A stretch of DNA of 64,000 bases from Actinomycetospora soli (GTDB lineage Bacteria; Actinomycetota; Actinomycetes; Mycobacteriales; Pseudonocardiaceae). Location: NCBI RefSeq assembly GCF_021026295.1, contig NZ_JAJNDA010000004.1, positions 124,001 to 188,000 of the forward strand, written 5' to 3'. Both the position numbers and the translations under genes were made by a program. This document shows, piece by piece, positions 50,885 through 63,490 of the stretch. The notes beneath the pieces were generated by a model. The model did not search any database. It was not told the DNA's origin and saw only the letters and a list, made by a program, of their open reading frames with translations. Each line of letters starts with the position of its first letter. The stretch's first letter is position 1.

Positions 50885-51457
50885 CTACGGCAGGAGCACC
50901 GTGAGCAACGAGTCCTGCAGCCAGGTCAACCAGTGGTAGACGGGCAGGTGGTCGGTCCGGGGGTCGTCCGGCGGCAGCTGGTCGGGCATGTCCTCGGTCA
51001 CCTCGAGCGCGGTGCCGAGCGCCAGCCGGACGTCGTTGACCGCGGACAGCCACGCCTCGGCCTGCGGCACCGTCAGCTCCACGCGGCCACCGCCGCCCGG
51101 GCAGGAGCCGAGCACCGTCGCGACGGCGTCGCGCTTGGCGGCGATCAGTTCGGGCTCGTGCACCGACCGCATCGCCGCCGACAGCGCCGCCCCGTCCGCA
51201 CCGGCGCCGCCCTCGGCGTCGGGACGGTGGAAGTCCGGCAGCAGCCGGGAGAGCACCGGGTCGTCCGGCGCGGTCGACGGGCCGGTGCGGATGCCGGTGA
51301 GCTCGGCGAGCTCGTCCTGCGGCACCTCGTCGGCGCGGCCGGAGAGCATGTCGTCGACCTGCCCGACGAGCCCGCGCAGCACCGAGGCCTCGGCGGGGTC
51401 GAGGACCGCGACGTAGCGGGCGCGCTCGCCCCGCCCGTGCCGTTTCCAGGCGCGCAC
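50885..51457 (-). CDS. DUF2017 protein (AosR-like oxidative stress regulator)
   Basis: This 190-residue soluble helical protein starts MRAWKRHGRGERARYVAVL and has LDPAEASVLRGLVGQVDDML and a late YHWLTWLQDSLL. In M. tuberculosis Rv1332 at the same place (AosR) acts with SigH to raise expression of the mec-cysO-cysM genes under oxidative stress. The conserved position here supports the same role; direct evidence is absent. Confidence 0.88.
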   Translation of the reverse strand: MRAWKRHGRGERARYVAVLDPAEASVLRGLVGQVDDMLSGRADEVPQDELAELTGIRTGPSTAPDDPVLSRLLPDFHRPDAEGGAGADGAALSAAMRSVHEPELIAAKRDAVATVLGSCPGGGGRVELTVPQAEAWLSAVNDVRLALGTALEVTEDMPDQLPPDDPRTDHLPVYHWLTWLQDSLLTVLLP

Positions 51458-51492
51458 GACCTACCCACACCCCGTCGCTGCGCTCGCCCCGA

Positions 51493-51837
51493 TCACGACG
51501 ACCGCTGCATCGTCGCCCACAGGCCCGCCGCGTGGAGCTTCGCGACGTCGCCCTCGACCTTCTCCCGGCTGCCCGACGACACCGTCGCCCGACCCTTCTG
51601 ATGCACGTCCATCATCAGCGCGGTGGCCTTCTGCTTGTCGTAGCCGAAGATTTTCTGGAACACGTAGGTGACGTAGGACATCAGGTTGACCGGGTCGTTC
51701 CACACGATCGTCTGCCACGGGGTGTCGGCGCCGACGAGCTCGTCGGGCAACTCCTCGACCGTGGGCGCCGGCTCCACCGGCGCCGAGAGGGCAGGGAGAC
51801 GCAGCGCAGCGGAGCTCGACCCGGTGGCACGGCGCAT
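51493..51837 (-). CDS. clpS: ClpS adaptor protein
   Basis: This 114-residue protein hands N-end-rule substrates to ClpC/ClpA. It has [20 protein letters not shown] near residues 41-60 and the ligand-binding [10 protein letters not shown], with a loose N-terminal tail. It is divergent from pncB, as in M. tuberculosis (Rv1331/Rv1330c). Confidence 0.95.
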   Translation of the reverse strand: MRRATGSSSAALRLPALSAPVEPAPTVEELPDELVGADTPWQTIVWNDPVNLMSYVTYVFQKIFGYDKQKATALMMDVHQKGRATVSSGSREKVEGDVAKLHAAGLWATMQRSS

Positions 51838-51923
51838 GTCCCCATCGTCTCAGTCGACCGGCGGGTGCTGCATCCAGCCCGACGGGTCCGGCTCCGCTGC
51901 GCTGCGCGTCCTAAGCTGACCAG

Positions 51924-53207
51924 ATGACGGGCGGCACCGCGCTCATGACCGACCAGTACGAGCTGACGATGCTCGACGCGGCCCTGGCCGACGGCACCGC
52001 CGATCGGCGGGCCACGTTCGAGGTGTTCGCCCGCTCGCTGCCGCACGGCCGGCGCTACGGCGTGGTCGCGGGCACCGCGCGGGTCCTCGACTCGCTCGCG
52101 CGGTTCGCCTTCGGCGACGACGAGCTCGCGGCGCTGCGCGCGACGGGCGCGCTCTCCGAGCGGGTGCTCGACCACCTCGCGGGCTTCCGCTTCCGCGGCG
52201 ACGTCGTCGGCTACCCCGAGGGCGAGCTGTACTTCCCGGGCTCCCCCGTGCTGTCGGTCTCCGGCTCCTTCGCCGAGTGCGTGCTGCTCGAGACGCTCGT
52301 GCTCTCGATCCTCAACCACGACTGCGCGATCGCCTCCGCCGCGGCGCGGATGACGACGGCGGCGGCGGGTCGCCGGCTCATCGAGATGGGATCACGGCGC
52401 ACCCACGAGGAGGCCGCGGTCGCGAGCGCCCGCGCCGCCTACCTCGCGGGCTTCGACGCGACCTCGAACCTCGAGGCCGCCGCCCGCTACGGGGTCCCGA
52501 CGACGGGGACCTCGGCCCACGCCTTCACCCTGCTGCACGACACGGAGGAGGAGGCGTTCCGCGCGCAGGTGGCCGCGCTCGGGGTCGGGACCACGCTGCT
52601 CGTCGACACCTACGACATCACCGAGGGCATCGACACGGCGGTCCGCGTGGCCGGCCCGGAGCTCGGCGCGGTCCGCATCGACTCCGGTGACCTCGGCGTC
52701 ATGGCGCAGCGCGCCCGCCAGCAGCTCGACTCGCTCGGGGCCACGCGGACGCGCGTGGTGCTCTCCGGGGACCTCGACGAGCACGCGATCGCCGGCCTGC
52801 GGGCCGAGCCGGTCGACGCGTACGGGGTGGGTACGTCGGTCGTCACCGGCTCCGGCGCCCCCACCGCGGGGATGGTCTACAAGCTCGTCGAGGTCGACGG
52901 GCGGCCGGTGGCCAAGCGGTCGTCGTCGAAGGAGTCGCGGGGCGGCGCGAAGTCCGCCGTGCGCCGCCACCGCCCGACCGGCACGGCCGTGGAGGAGGTC
53001 GTGCACCGGCGCGACCACTCCGTGTCGATCGGCGAGCACGACCGCGTGGTGCCGATCGACCTGGTGAAGGCCGGCGAGCAGGTGGCCGGGCTGCCGTCGT
53101 TGACCGAGGCCCGCGAGCACCTGCGTCGCAACCTCGTCGCGATCCCGTGGGAGGGTCTCAAGCTCTCGCGGGGCGAGCCGGCGATCCCGACGACGTTCGT
53201 GCCCTGA
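51924..53207 (+). CDS. pncB: Nicotinate phosphoribosyltransferase
   Basis: This 427-residue enzyme makes nicotinate mononucleotide from nicotinate, PRPP and ATP in NAD salvage. It has MTDQYELTMLDAALADGTA at the start, MGSRRTHEEAAVASARAAY in the centre and GTSAHAFTLLHDTEEEAF. With pncA at 54.2 kb it completes the nicotinamide to NAMN route. The ATG is at 51924. Confidence 0.95.
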   Translation: MTGGTALMTDQYELTMLDAALADGTADRRATFEVFARSLPHGRRYGVVAGTARVLDSLARFAFGDDELAALRATGALSERVLDHLAGFRFRGDVVGYPEGELYFPGSPVLSVSGSFAECVLLETLVLSILNHDCAIASAAARMTTAAAGRRLIEMGSRRTHEEAAVASARAAYLAGFDATSNLEAAARYGVPTTGTSAHAFTLLHDTEEEAFRAQVAALGVGTTLLVDTYDITEGIDTAVRVAGPELGAVRIDSGDLGVMAQRARQQLDSLGATRTRVVLSGDLDEHAIAGLRAEPVDAYGVGTSVVTGSGAPTAGMVYKLVEVDGRPVAKRSSSKESRGGAKSAVRRHRPTGTAVEEVVHRRDHSVSIGEHDRVVPIDLVKAGEQVAGLPSLTEAREHLRRNLVAIPWEGLKLSRGEPAIPTTFVP

Positions 53208-53212
53208 CCCGG

Positions 53213-54100
53213 TCAGTCCAGCTGCGGGCGGATCTCCGTCGCGAACCGGCCGAGCAGCTCCCGGCCCGGCCCGACGTCGTCCCGGATGGCCGGGACGATC
53301 AGTTCGTCGAGGCCCGCCTCACGCCACCGCCCGATGGTGTCGACGATCTGCGCCACCGATCCCGCGACGACCGGGGAGCGGGACCCGGGCGCCGTCCCGT
53401 CGATCAGGAACACGGCCTGGGTGGACCGCCGGATCTCCCGCGGGTCCCGGCCGATCCGCTCGCAGTGCTCGTCGAGGACGGCCGACTTGTGGGCGAACAC
53501 CTCGGGGGTGGACCAGGTGTTCCACTCGTCGGCCCACCGGGCGACCACGCCGAGCATCCGCTGCTCGCCGGATGCCCCGATCAGCAGCGGTATCCGGTCC
53601 GCCGCGGGCACCTGCGGGGCGTCCGTGACGGTGTAGTGGTCGCCGGTCACGGTGGTCCGGTCCCGGCGCAGGAGGCCGTCGAGCACGGCGAGGGCCTCCT
53701 CGAACCGGTCGATCCGTTCCCGGACCGGGCCCAGCGGGATCCCGTAGGCGGCGTGCTCGTTGAGCTGCCAGCCCGCCCCCACCCCGAGGACGAGACGCCC
53801 ACCGGACAGGTCCGAGGTCGTCGCGGCGATGTTCGCGAGGACCGCCGGGTGCCGGTAGGTGATGCCCGCGACCAGGCTGCCGAGCCGCACCCGGGGGACC
53901 GCGGTGGCGAGCCCCGCCAGCACCGAGAAGCAGTCCCGGAGCGCGACGTCGGACCGCTCCTCGGTCCCGGTGTTGCCCATGAAGTGGTCGGCCGCCCAGA
54001 TCCCGTCGTAGCCGGCGGACTCCACCTCCCGCGCGACGGCGACGAGGTCCGGGGCCGACCAGGTGGGGGCCAGCCAGGCGCTCACGGCGAGACTCGACAC
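53213..54100 (-). CDS. LLM-class F420-dependent oxidoreductase
   Basis: This 295-residue TIM-barrel protein has AREVESAGYDGIWAADHF near residue 25, VRLGSLVAGITYRHPAVLA and the GRLVLGVGAGW motif that contacts the F420 or FMN cofactor. The substrate is unknown. Its end faces pncB with five bases between them; its GTG start at 54100 is divergent from pncA. Confidence 0.88.
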   Translation of the reverse strand: MSSLAVSAWLAPTWSAPDLVAVAREVESAGYDGIWAADHFMGNTGTEERSDVALRDCFSVLAGLATAVPRVRLGSLVAGITYRHPAVLANIAATTSDLSGGRLVLGVGAGWQLNEHAAYGIPLGPVRERIDRFEEALAVLDGLLRRDRTTVTGDHYTVTDAPQVPAADRIPLLIGASGEQRMLGVVARWADEWNTWSTPEVFAHKSAVLDEHCERIGRDPREIRRSTQAVFLIDGTAPGSRSPVVAGSVAQIVDTIGRWREAGLDELIVPAIRDDVGPGRELLGRFATEIRPQLD

Positions 54101-54167
54101 CGGGCGAGCAGATCACGGGGCCGCGCGAGGGGCAAACCGCGGACCCGGCCCTCGATAGGCTGACGAC

Positions 54168-54734
54168 ATGACCCGCGCGCTGATCGTGGTGGACGTCCAG
54201 CTCGACTTCTGCGAGGGCGGCTCCATGGGCGTCGCCGGTGGGGCGGCGACGGCCGCGGCGATCACCCGCCACCTCGCGGCGGAGCACGGTCGCTACGCCC
54301 ACGTCGTCGCCAGCCGCGATTACCACGAGGACCCGGGCGCGCACTTCGCCGAGCAGCCCGACTTCGTGGACAGCTGGCCCGTGCACTGTCGGGTCGGCGA
54401 GCCCGGGGCGGCATTCCACCCTGAGCTCGACGTGTCGCGGATCGAGGAGGTCTTCTCGAAGGGCCGACACACGGCCGCCTACTCGGCGTTCGAGGGCACG
54501 TCCGAGTCCGGCGAGCGCCTCGTCGACTGGCTGCGCAACCGCGGCGTCGACCTGGTCGAGGTGGTCGGGATCGCCACGGACCACTGCGTGCGCGCCACCG
54601 CGGTCGACGCCGCGGCCGAGGGCTTCTCGACGACGGTGCTGCTCGACCTGACCGCCGGCGTCGCGCCGGGGACGACGGAATCCGCGTGCAGCACGATGCG
54701 CGAGGCGGGCGTCGTGCTCGCCCGTGCGTCCTGA
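54168..54734 (+). CDS. pncA: Nicotinamidase (pyrazinamidase)
   Basis: This 188-residue enzyme converts nicotinamide to nicotinate. The triad is Asp9 in VVDVQLDFCEGG, Lys98 in FSKGRHT and Cys140 in IATDHCVRAT. The metal site is Asp51, His53 and His59 in SRDYHEDPGAHF. All key residues of M. tuberculosis PncA are present, so it may also activate pyrazinamide. It supplies substrate to PncB, coded 1 kb upstream. Confidence 0.95.
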   Translation: MTRALIVVDVQLDFCEGGSMGVAGGAATAAAITRHLAAEHGRYAHVVASRDYHEDPGAHFAEQPDFVDSWPVHCRVGEPGAAFHPELDVSRIEEVFSKGRHTAAYSAFEGTSESGERLVDWLRNRGVDLVEVVGIATDHCVRATAVDAAAEGFSTTVLLDLTAGVAPGTTESACSTMREAGVVLARAS

Positions 54735-54768
54735 CACCTCCGTCGAGGTCCCCCGCGCTCCGGGTCGG

Positions 54769-54996
54769 TCAGCCGCTCCCGGGCCCGACGTACGGGGCCG
54801 GGGCCGGGCCGGGCAGACCGGCCGCGTCGTGCAGGCCGAGCATGCCGAGCAGCTCTCGGCAGTCCTCGACGCCGCTGCTGCGGGCGGCCACGACCCGCGC
54901 GGCGCGCACGCGGGCCGCTTCGGAGGCCTCCGCCTGCTCCGCCTGCGTCTCCGCGAGCCGGAGCTCGGGCGCGGTCGAGCGCGGGCGCGCGGTCAC
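54769..54996 (-). CDS. Small charged protein of unknown function
   Basis: This 75-residue protein has a long Ala/Arg/Glu-rich helix (LRLAETQAEQAEASEAARVR) and then VEDCRELLGMLGLHDAAG. The DCxELLxMLGL pattern recurs in short Pseudonocardiales proteins as I remember them; their function is unknown. The GTG start is at 54994-54996. The rest of the gap to the desaturase gene, about 320 bases, shows no gene but one recurrent palindrome copy (55002-55016). Confidence 0.6.
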   Translation of the reverse strand: MTARPRSTAPELRLAETQAEQAEASEAARVRAARVVAARSSGVEDCRELLGMLGLHDAAGLPGPAPAPYVGPGSG

Positions 54997-55319
54997 CGGA
55001 CACCCGCCGTCGGGACGGGGGAGGTCGCACGTGCTGGTCCCGACATCGTCGGCGCCCCGTCCAGGCCGCCCGGCGGCCGGTCTGGCAGATCGTCGGGGAC
55101 GGCCGGCAGGAGTGCCGGGCTGGAGACCCCGATCCCGACACGGTACCCGTCCTCGGCCGTCTCCGGGTGATCTCCGTCTCGCCGGGTGCGACGGCGCCCG
55201 ACGGGGCACCATCGGTGTACGCCACCTCGTCGGGTCCCGCGTACGAGGTCGACGGCCTCCTCGACGACCAGGAACGACCGTGCCGCGGTGGAGCGCGCGG
55301 TCCACCGGAACGAGGAACC
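54997..55319. other. Gap between the small gene and the desaturase gene
   Basis: No open frame here has convincing codon use. It contains a copy of the short palindrome (ACCCGCCGTCGGGAC, 55002-55016) next to the start of the small gene. It must carry the promoters of both divergent genes, but no clear -35/-10 pair is visible. Confidence 0.5.
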
Positions 55320-56333
55320 ATGACCGTCCACGGCGGCACCGCCCGCACCGAACCGACGTTCACCGAGCTCACGACCCGCATCAAGGCGGCCGACCTGCTG
55401 CGGCGCCGGCCCGGGGTCTACGCGACGGTGTTCACGAGCAACCTGCTGCTGCTGGCGGGAACGGTCACCGCCTTCGTCCTGCTCGGTCCGTCGTGGTGGC
55501 AGGTCGCCACCGCCGTGGTCCTCGGCCTCACGACGACCCAGCTCGCGTTCGTCGGTCACGACGCCGGGCACCGCCAGATCTTCGCGGGACGCCGGGCCAA
55601 CGACGTGGTCGGCCACCTCCACGGCTGCCTCGTCGGCATGAGCTTCGGCCAGTGGGTGGCCAAGCACAACAGCCACCACGCCTCGCCCAACCACGCCGAC
55701 GCCGACCCGGACATCGACATCCCGGTGCTCGCGTTCAGCGTGGAGCAGGCGGCCACGCGGCGTGGCTTCGCGCGCTGGGCCGTCGCGCACCAGGCGGTGC
55801 TGTTCCTGCCGCTCCTGCTGCTGGAGGGGTGGAACCTGCACCTCGTGGCGTTGCAGGCGGCGCTGCGCCGGGAGGTGGCGCGCCCGACGCTCGAGATCAC
55901 GCTGCTCGCCGTGCACGTCGTCGGCTACGCCGCAGCCCTGCTCCTGGTCCTTACGCCGTGGCAGGCCGTCGTGTTCGTGCTCGTCCACCAGGGTGTGTGG
56001 GGTCTGTCGATGGGCCTGGCCTTCGCCCCGAACCACAAGGGGATGCCGGTGGTCGCACCGGGTACGCGGCTCGACCACCTGCACAAGCAGGTCCTCACCT
56101 CGCGCGACGTGCGCGGCGGCCGCGTCCTGGGCTACCTGCTGGGTGGCCTCGAGCACCAGGTGCCGCACCACCTCTTCCCGCGCATGCCGCGCCCGAACCT
56201 GCCGCGGGCGCGGGTGCTCGTCGAGGCGTTCTGCCGCGAGCACGGGCTGCCGTACACCCGGTCCGGCCCCCTGGACTCCTACCGCCAGGTGCTGCGCCAC
56301 CTCCACGAGGTGTCCGCGCCACTGCGCGGCTGA
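55320..56333 (+). CDS. Membrane fatty acid desaturase
   Basis: This 337-residue di-iron enzyme of the acyl-lipid desaturase class has histidine boxes HDAGH (80-84), HNSHH (116-120) and HQVPHH (279-284) and four likely membrane helices. It inserts a double bond into membrane lipid or acyl-CoA chains; the position cannot be read. The ATG at 55320 follows GAGGAA. No ferredoxin or reductase gene is adjacent. Confidence 0.92.
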   Translation: MTVHGGTARTEPTFTELTTRIKAADLLRRRPGVYATVFTSNLLLLAGTVTAFVLLGPSWWQVATAVVLGLTTTQLAFVGHDAGHRQIFAGRRANDVVGHLHGCLVGMSFGQWVAKHNSHHASPNHADADPDIDIPVLAFSVEQAATRRGFARWAVAHQAVLFLPLLLLEGWNLHLVALQAALRREVARPTLEITLLAVHVVGYAAALLLVLTPWQAVVFVLVHQGVWGLSMGLAFAPNHKGMPVVAPGTRLDHLHKQVLTSRDVRGGRVLGYLLGGLEHQVPHHLFPRMPRPNLPRARVLVEAFCREHGLPYTRSGPLDSYRQVLRHLHEVSAPLRG

Positions 56334-56395
56334 CTGGTCCGGCCGGAGCAATCGTGGCGGTGCCGGGAACCGGACGGCCGCCTCCGTAGTCTGAG

Positions 56396-56408
56396 CCCCC
56401 GAAGGGGG
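56396..56408 (+). promoter_or_regulatory. Hairpin covering the dinG ribosome site
   Basis: CCCCC-GAA-GGGGG places the likely ribosome-binding AGGGGG in the 3' arm of a short stem, seven bases before the ATG. The stem could dampen translation of dinG. Confidence 0.45.
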
Positions 56409-56415
56409 TGCGGGC

Positions 56416-58473
56416 ATGGCACAGCTGACGGAGTCGGTCACGGACACCGCCCCGGTGGCCGACCTGCTCGCCGCCGCCGTCGAGGCGCTGGGCGGCACGG
56501 AGCGGACGGGCCAGCAGGAGATGGCGGCCGCCGTCGAGCGTGCCCTGCGGACCGGGGAGCACCTCGCGGTGCAGGCCGGCACCGGCACCGGGAAGTCGCT
56601 GGCCTACCTGGTCCCGTCGATCCGGCACGCGCTGGAGGCCGACCAGGCCGTCGTCGTCTCCACCGCCACGATCGCGCTGCAGGCCCAGCTCGTCGACCGT
56701 GACCTCCCGCGCCTGACGAAGGCCCTCGAGCCCGTCCTCGGCCGGAGGCCGACGTTCGCGATCCTCAAGGGCCGCGGCAACTACCTGTGCCGTCACAAGA
56801 TCGAGTCCGGGGCCCAGGCCGAGGACCCGGGCGACGAGCAGCTCTTCGACCCGTTCCAGGTCTCCGCCCTCGGCCGCCAGGTCACCCGGTTGCACGAGTG
56901 GGCGGAGCAGACGTCCACCGGCGACCGCGACGAGCTCGTCCCCGGGGTGCCCGACCGCGCCTGGCGTCAGGTCAGCGTCACCGCCCGCGAGTGCCTCGGC
57001 GCGTCCCGCTGCCCCGTCGCCGAGGACTGCTTCTCCGAACTCGCGCGGCACAAGGCCGGCGCCGCCGACGTCGTCGTCACCAACCACGCCCTCCTCGCGA
57101 TCGACGCCATCGAGGGCCGCGCGGTGCTGCCCGAGCACGACGTGGTGGTCGTCGACGAGGCCCACAACCTCGTCGACCGCGTCACCTCCGTCGCCACCGG
57201 CGAGCTCACCGGCGCCACCGCCACCGCGGCCGCCCGCCGCTGCGCCAAGCTCGTCGACCAGGCCCTCGCCGACCAGCTCGTCGACGCCGGCGAGGGGCTC
57301 GACGCGGTCCTGCTGGACGCGCCCGTCGGCCGCTGGGAGCACCTCCCCGAGCCGGTGGGCCGGATGCTCTCCGCCGTCCGCAACGCCGCGTGGGCGTGCA
57401 AGCAGGCGCTCGGCCCGGAGCGGGAGAAGGGCGCCAAGGAGAACGAGGCCGACGCCGCCAACCGCCGGTTCGCGGCCGCGATGGTCGAGGAGGTCCACGA
57501 CGTCGCGGGTCGCCTGCTCACCGCGTTCGACCGGGAGGACCCCGCGACCCGCCCGGACGTCGTCTGGCTCTCCGAGCGCGAGCTCGGGTCGAGCACCGTC
57601 CGGGCCCTGCACGTCGCGCCCCTGTCGGTCGCGGGCCTGCTCGCCCACCGGCTGTTCGGGCAGTCGACCGTCGTCCTCACCAGCGCCACGCTCGTCCTCG
57701 GCGGCTCGTTCGACGCCCTCGCCCGGCAGTGGGGGCTGCCGGTCGCGCAGCGCAGCGAGCTCCCCGACGACGGGTCCGGGCACGGCAACGACCCCGCCAC
57801 CAACCTCGTGTGGCACGGGCTCGACGTCGGGTCGCCCTTCGCGCACGCCAAGGCCGGCATCCTGTACGTCGCCCGCCACCTCCCGCCGCCGGGCCGCGAC
57901 GGCCTCTCCCCCGCGATGCTAGACGAGATCGACGGGCTCGTGCGCGCCGCCGGCGGGCGCGCCCTCGGCCTGTTCTCCTCGATGCGCGCCGCCAAGCAGG
58001 CCACCGAGGACCTGCGCGGGCGCTGGGACGGCACCGTGCTCTGCCAGGGCGAGGACTCGACGAACACCCTCGTGCAGAAGTTCGCCGCGGAGACCGGCAG
58101 CGTCCTGTTCGGCACCATCTCGCTCTGGCAGGGCGTCGACGTGCCCGGCGAGTCGCTGCAGCTCGTCATGATCGACCGCATCCCGTTCCCCCGGCCCGAC
58201 GACCCGCTTGTCGCCGCCCGGCAGCGCGCGGTCGACGCCCGCGGCGGGAACGGCTTCCTCACCGTCTCGGCCACGCACGCCGCGCTGCTGCTCGCCCAGG
58301 GCGCGGGGCGCCTCCTGCGCGGCACCGGTGACCGCGGCGTCGTCGCGATCCTCGACTCCCGGGTCGCGACGAAGCAGTACGGCGGTTTCCTGCGGGGCTC
58401 GTTGCCGCCGTTCTGGACGACGAACGACCCCGCCGTCGTCCGCGGCGCCCTGGAACGCCTCCGGGGCGACTGA
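56416..58473 (+). CDS. dinG: ATP-dependent DNA helicase DinG (XPD-like, iron-sulfur)
   Basis: This 685-residue SF2 helicase has the Walker A lysine Lys60 in AGTGTGKSLAYL and a DEAH box at 247-250 (VVVDEAHN). Four cysteines for a 4Fe-4S cluster lie at about Cys125, Cys193, Cys199 and Cys205. Late motifs LFSSMRAAKQ and QGAGRLLRGTGDRGVV are present. It unwinds 5' tails, R-loops and G-quadruplexes in repair. It lies near pncB and clpS as in M. tuberculosis (Rv1329c). It contains one CCCGACGACGGGT copy at 57763-57775. Confidence 0.93.
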   Translation: MAQLTESVTDTAPVADLLAAAVEALGGTERTGQQEMAAAVERALRTGEHLAVQAGTGTGKSLAYLVPSIRHALEADQAVVVSTATIALQAQLVDRDLPRLTKALEPVLGRRPTFAILKGRGNYLCRHKIESGAQAEDPGDEQLFDPFQVSALGRQVTRLHEWAEQTSTGDRDELVPGVPDRAWRQVSVTARECLGASRCPVAEDCFSELARHKAGAADVVVTNHALLAIDAIEGRAVLPEHDVVVVDEAHNLVDRVTSVATGELTGATATAAARRCAKLVDQALADQLVDAGEGLDAVLLDAPVGRWEHLPEPVGRMLSAVRNAAWACKQALGPEREKGAKENEADAANRRFAAAMVEEVHDVAGRLLTAFDREDPATRPDVVWLSERELGSSTVRALHVAPLSVAGLLAHRLFGQSTVVLTSATLVLGGSFDALARQWGLPVAQRSELPDDGSGHGNDPATNLVWHGLDVGSPFAHAKAGILYVARHLPPPGRDGLSPAMLDEIDGLVRAAGGRALGLFSSMRAAKQATEDLRGRWDGTVLCQGEDSTNTLVQKFAAETGSVLFGTISLWQGVDVPGESLQLVMIDRIPFPRPDDPLVAARQRAVDARGGNGFLTVSATHAALLLAQGAGRLLRGTGDRGVVAILDSRVATKQYGGFLRGSLPPFWTTNDPAVVRGALERLRGD

Positions 58474-58474
58474 C

Positions 58475-59323
58475 CTACAGCGACGCGAGCAGCGCGTCCG
58501 CGAGCCGCCCGGCGGCCTCGGGGGCGCGACGCAGGAACAGCTCGGGCTCGATGAGCTCGAGCTCCATCACCACCGGCTCCCCGTCGATGCGCACGAGGTC
58601 CACGCGCGCCGCGTGCACCGGCGCCGGCGCGTGCGCGAGCGCCTGCTCGGCGACGTCGAGCTCGCGCGGCGTCGGCTCGTGGTCCTCCAGCCGCCCGCCG
58701 TGCCGCTCGTGCACCAGGAACCCGTCGGCCGCCGGGAACTTCCGCACCGCGTGGGACCAGCGGTCGCCGAGCCGGATCAGCGACACCTCGCCCTCGCTCC
58801 CGATCGACTCGACCGCCGGCTGCACCAGGACGTCGACGGTGGCCGCGAGGCCGGCGAGGGTCTCCGAGAGCTCCGGTCCGGTCCCCAGGAACGTCTCCCG
58901 GCCGCCCGCCGACACCGCCGGCTTCACCACGACCCGCGCCGGCCCCAGCGGCTCCGGCGTCGACCCCGCGGGCACGAGGCGGGTCGGGACCACCGGCACC
59001 CCGGCCGCGGAGAGCTCGACCAGGTAGCGCTTGTGCGAGTTCCACTCGAGCACCTCGAGCGGGTTCTGCAGCGCCGTCCGCGCGGCCACCGCGCGCGCCC
59101 ACGCCAGGAACTCGTCGCGGCGCCCGGTGTAGTCCCACGTCGTCCGCACCGCCACCAGGTCCGCCGCCGACCAGCCGGCCACGTCGTCCGGGCTGTCCCA
59201 CGGCTCCACCCGCGCGTCCGCGCCGCGCTCCACCAGGGCCGCGACCAACGGCTGGTTCTCCGCGTCGATGCGTTCGGAGCGCACGCGCGTGCTGGCGACG
59301 ATCACGGTCGGTCCGGTCGGCAT
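58475..59323 (-). CDS. ATP-grasp domain protein
   Basis: About 282 residues. ATP-grasp features include RVVVKPAVSAGGRETFLG and VDVLVQPAVESIGSEGEVSLI, with a late metal site ELELIEPELFLRR. It would ligate a carboxylate to an amine or thiol using ATP; the substrate is unknown. It belongs to the group of short stand-alone actinobacterial ATP-grasp proteins. It starts five bases past the PTH2-like gene and is probably co-transcribed. Confidence 0.82.
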   Translation of the reverse strand: MPTGPTVIVASTRVRSERIDAENQPLVAALVERGADARVEPWDSPDDVAGWSAADLVAVRTTWDYTGRRDEFLAWARAVAARTALQNPLEVLEWNSHKRYLVELSAAGVPVVPTRLVPAGSTPEPLGPARVVVKPAVSAGGRETFLGTGPELSETLAGLAATVDVLVQPAVESIGSEGEVSLIRLGDRWSHAVRKFPAADGFLVHERHGGRLEDHEPTPRELDVAEQALAHAPAPVHAARVDLVRIDGEPVVMELELIEPELFLRRAPEAAGRLADALLASL

Positions 59324-59328
59324 GGTGA

Positions 59329-63123
<3,795 letters not shown>

Positions 63124-63306
63124 GTCTGCCTCCTACCCACGGCAACTGCCTCCTGATCGACGGCGCTCGGGTGCGTCGTCCTCGACCCGGCGATCGTAAC
63201 CGCCGGGGAGCCCGGTGGCTCACCGGGAGACAGTATCTCCGACGCCCTGTCGTACGACACCGGGGCGACGGTGTCCGGGGACACCGCGAGGGCGCCCCGG
63301 GACACG

Positions 63307-63344
63307 ACGAAGGCCCGCCGACCAGGTGGTCGACGGGCCTTCGT
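63307..63344 (-). terminator. Long hairpin terminator downstream of tRNA-Ala
   Basis: Outer arms ACGAAGGCCCG and CGGGCCTTCGT (11 bp) enclose a further CGACCA/TGGTCG stem with one offset base. It starts ten bases after the tRNA 3' end on the minus strand. Confidence 0.85.
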
Positions 63345-63353
63345 GTCCGTGGG

Positions 63354-63426
63354 TGGAGCTGAGGGGACTCGAACCCCTGACCCTCACACTGCCAGTGTGA
63401 TGCGCTACCAGCTGCGCCACAGCCCC
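63354..63426 (-). tRNA. tRNA-Ala (GGC anticodon)
   Basis: This is a 73-base cloverleaf. The acceptor stem GGGGCTG/CAGCTCC carries the G3-U70 wobble that marks alanine tRNAs. The anticodon loop is CTGGCAG with a TCACA/TGTGA stem, reading codon GCC. The T-arm has GGGGTTCGAGTCCCC and the discriminator is A73. CCA is not encoded. Confidence 0.95.
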
Positions 63427-63490
63427 AACGCGACGGAACGCTACACGGCGGGTGAACGCCCGCCGTCAGGGGGGTGGGTGATCAGCCGGA

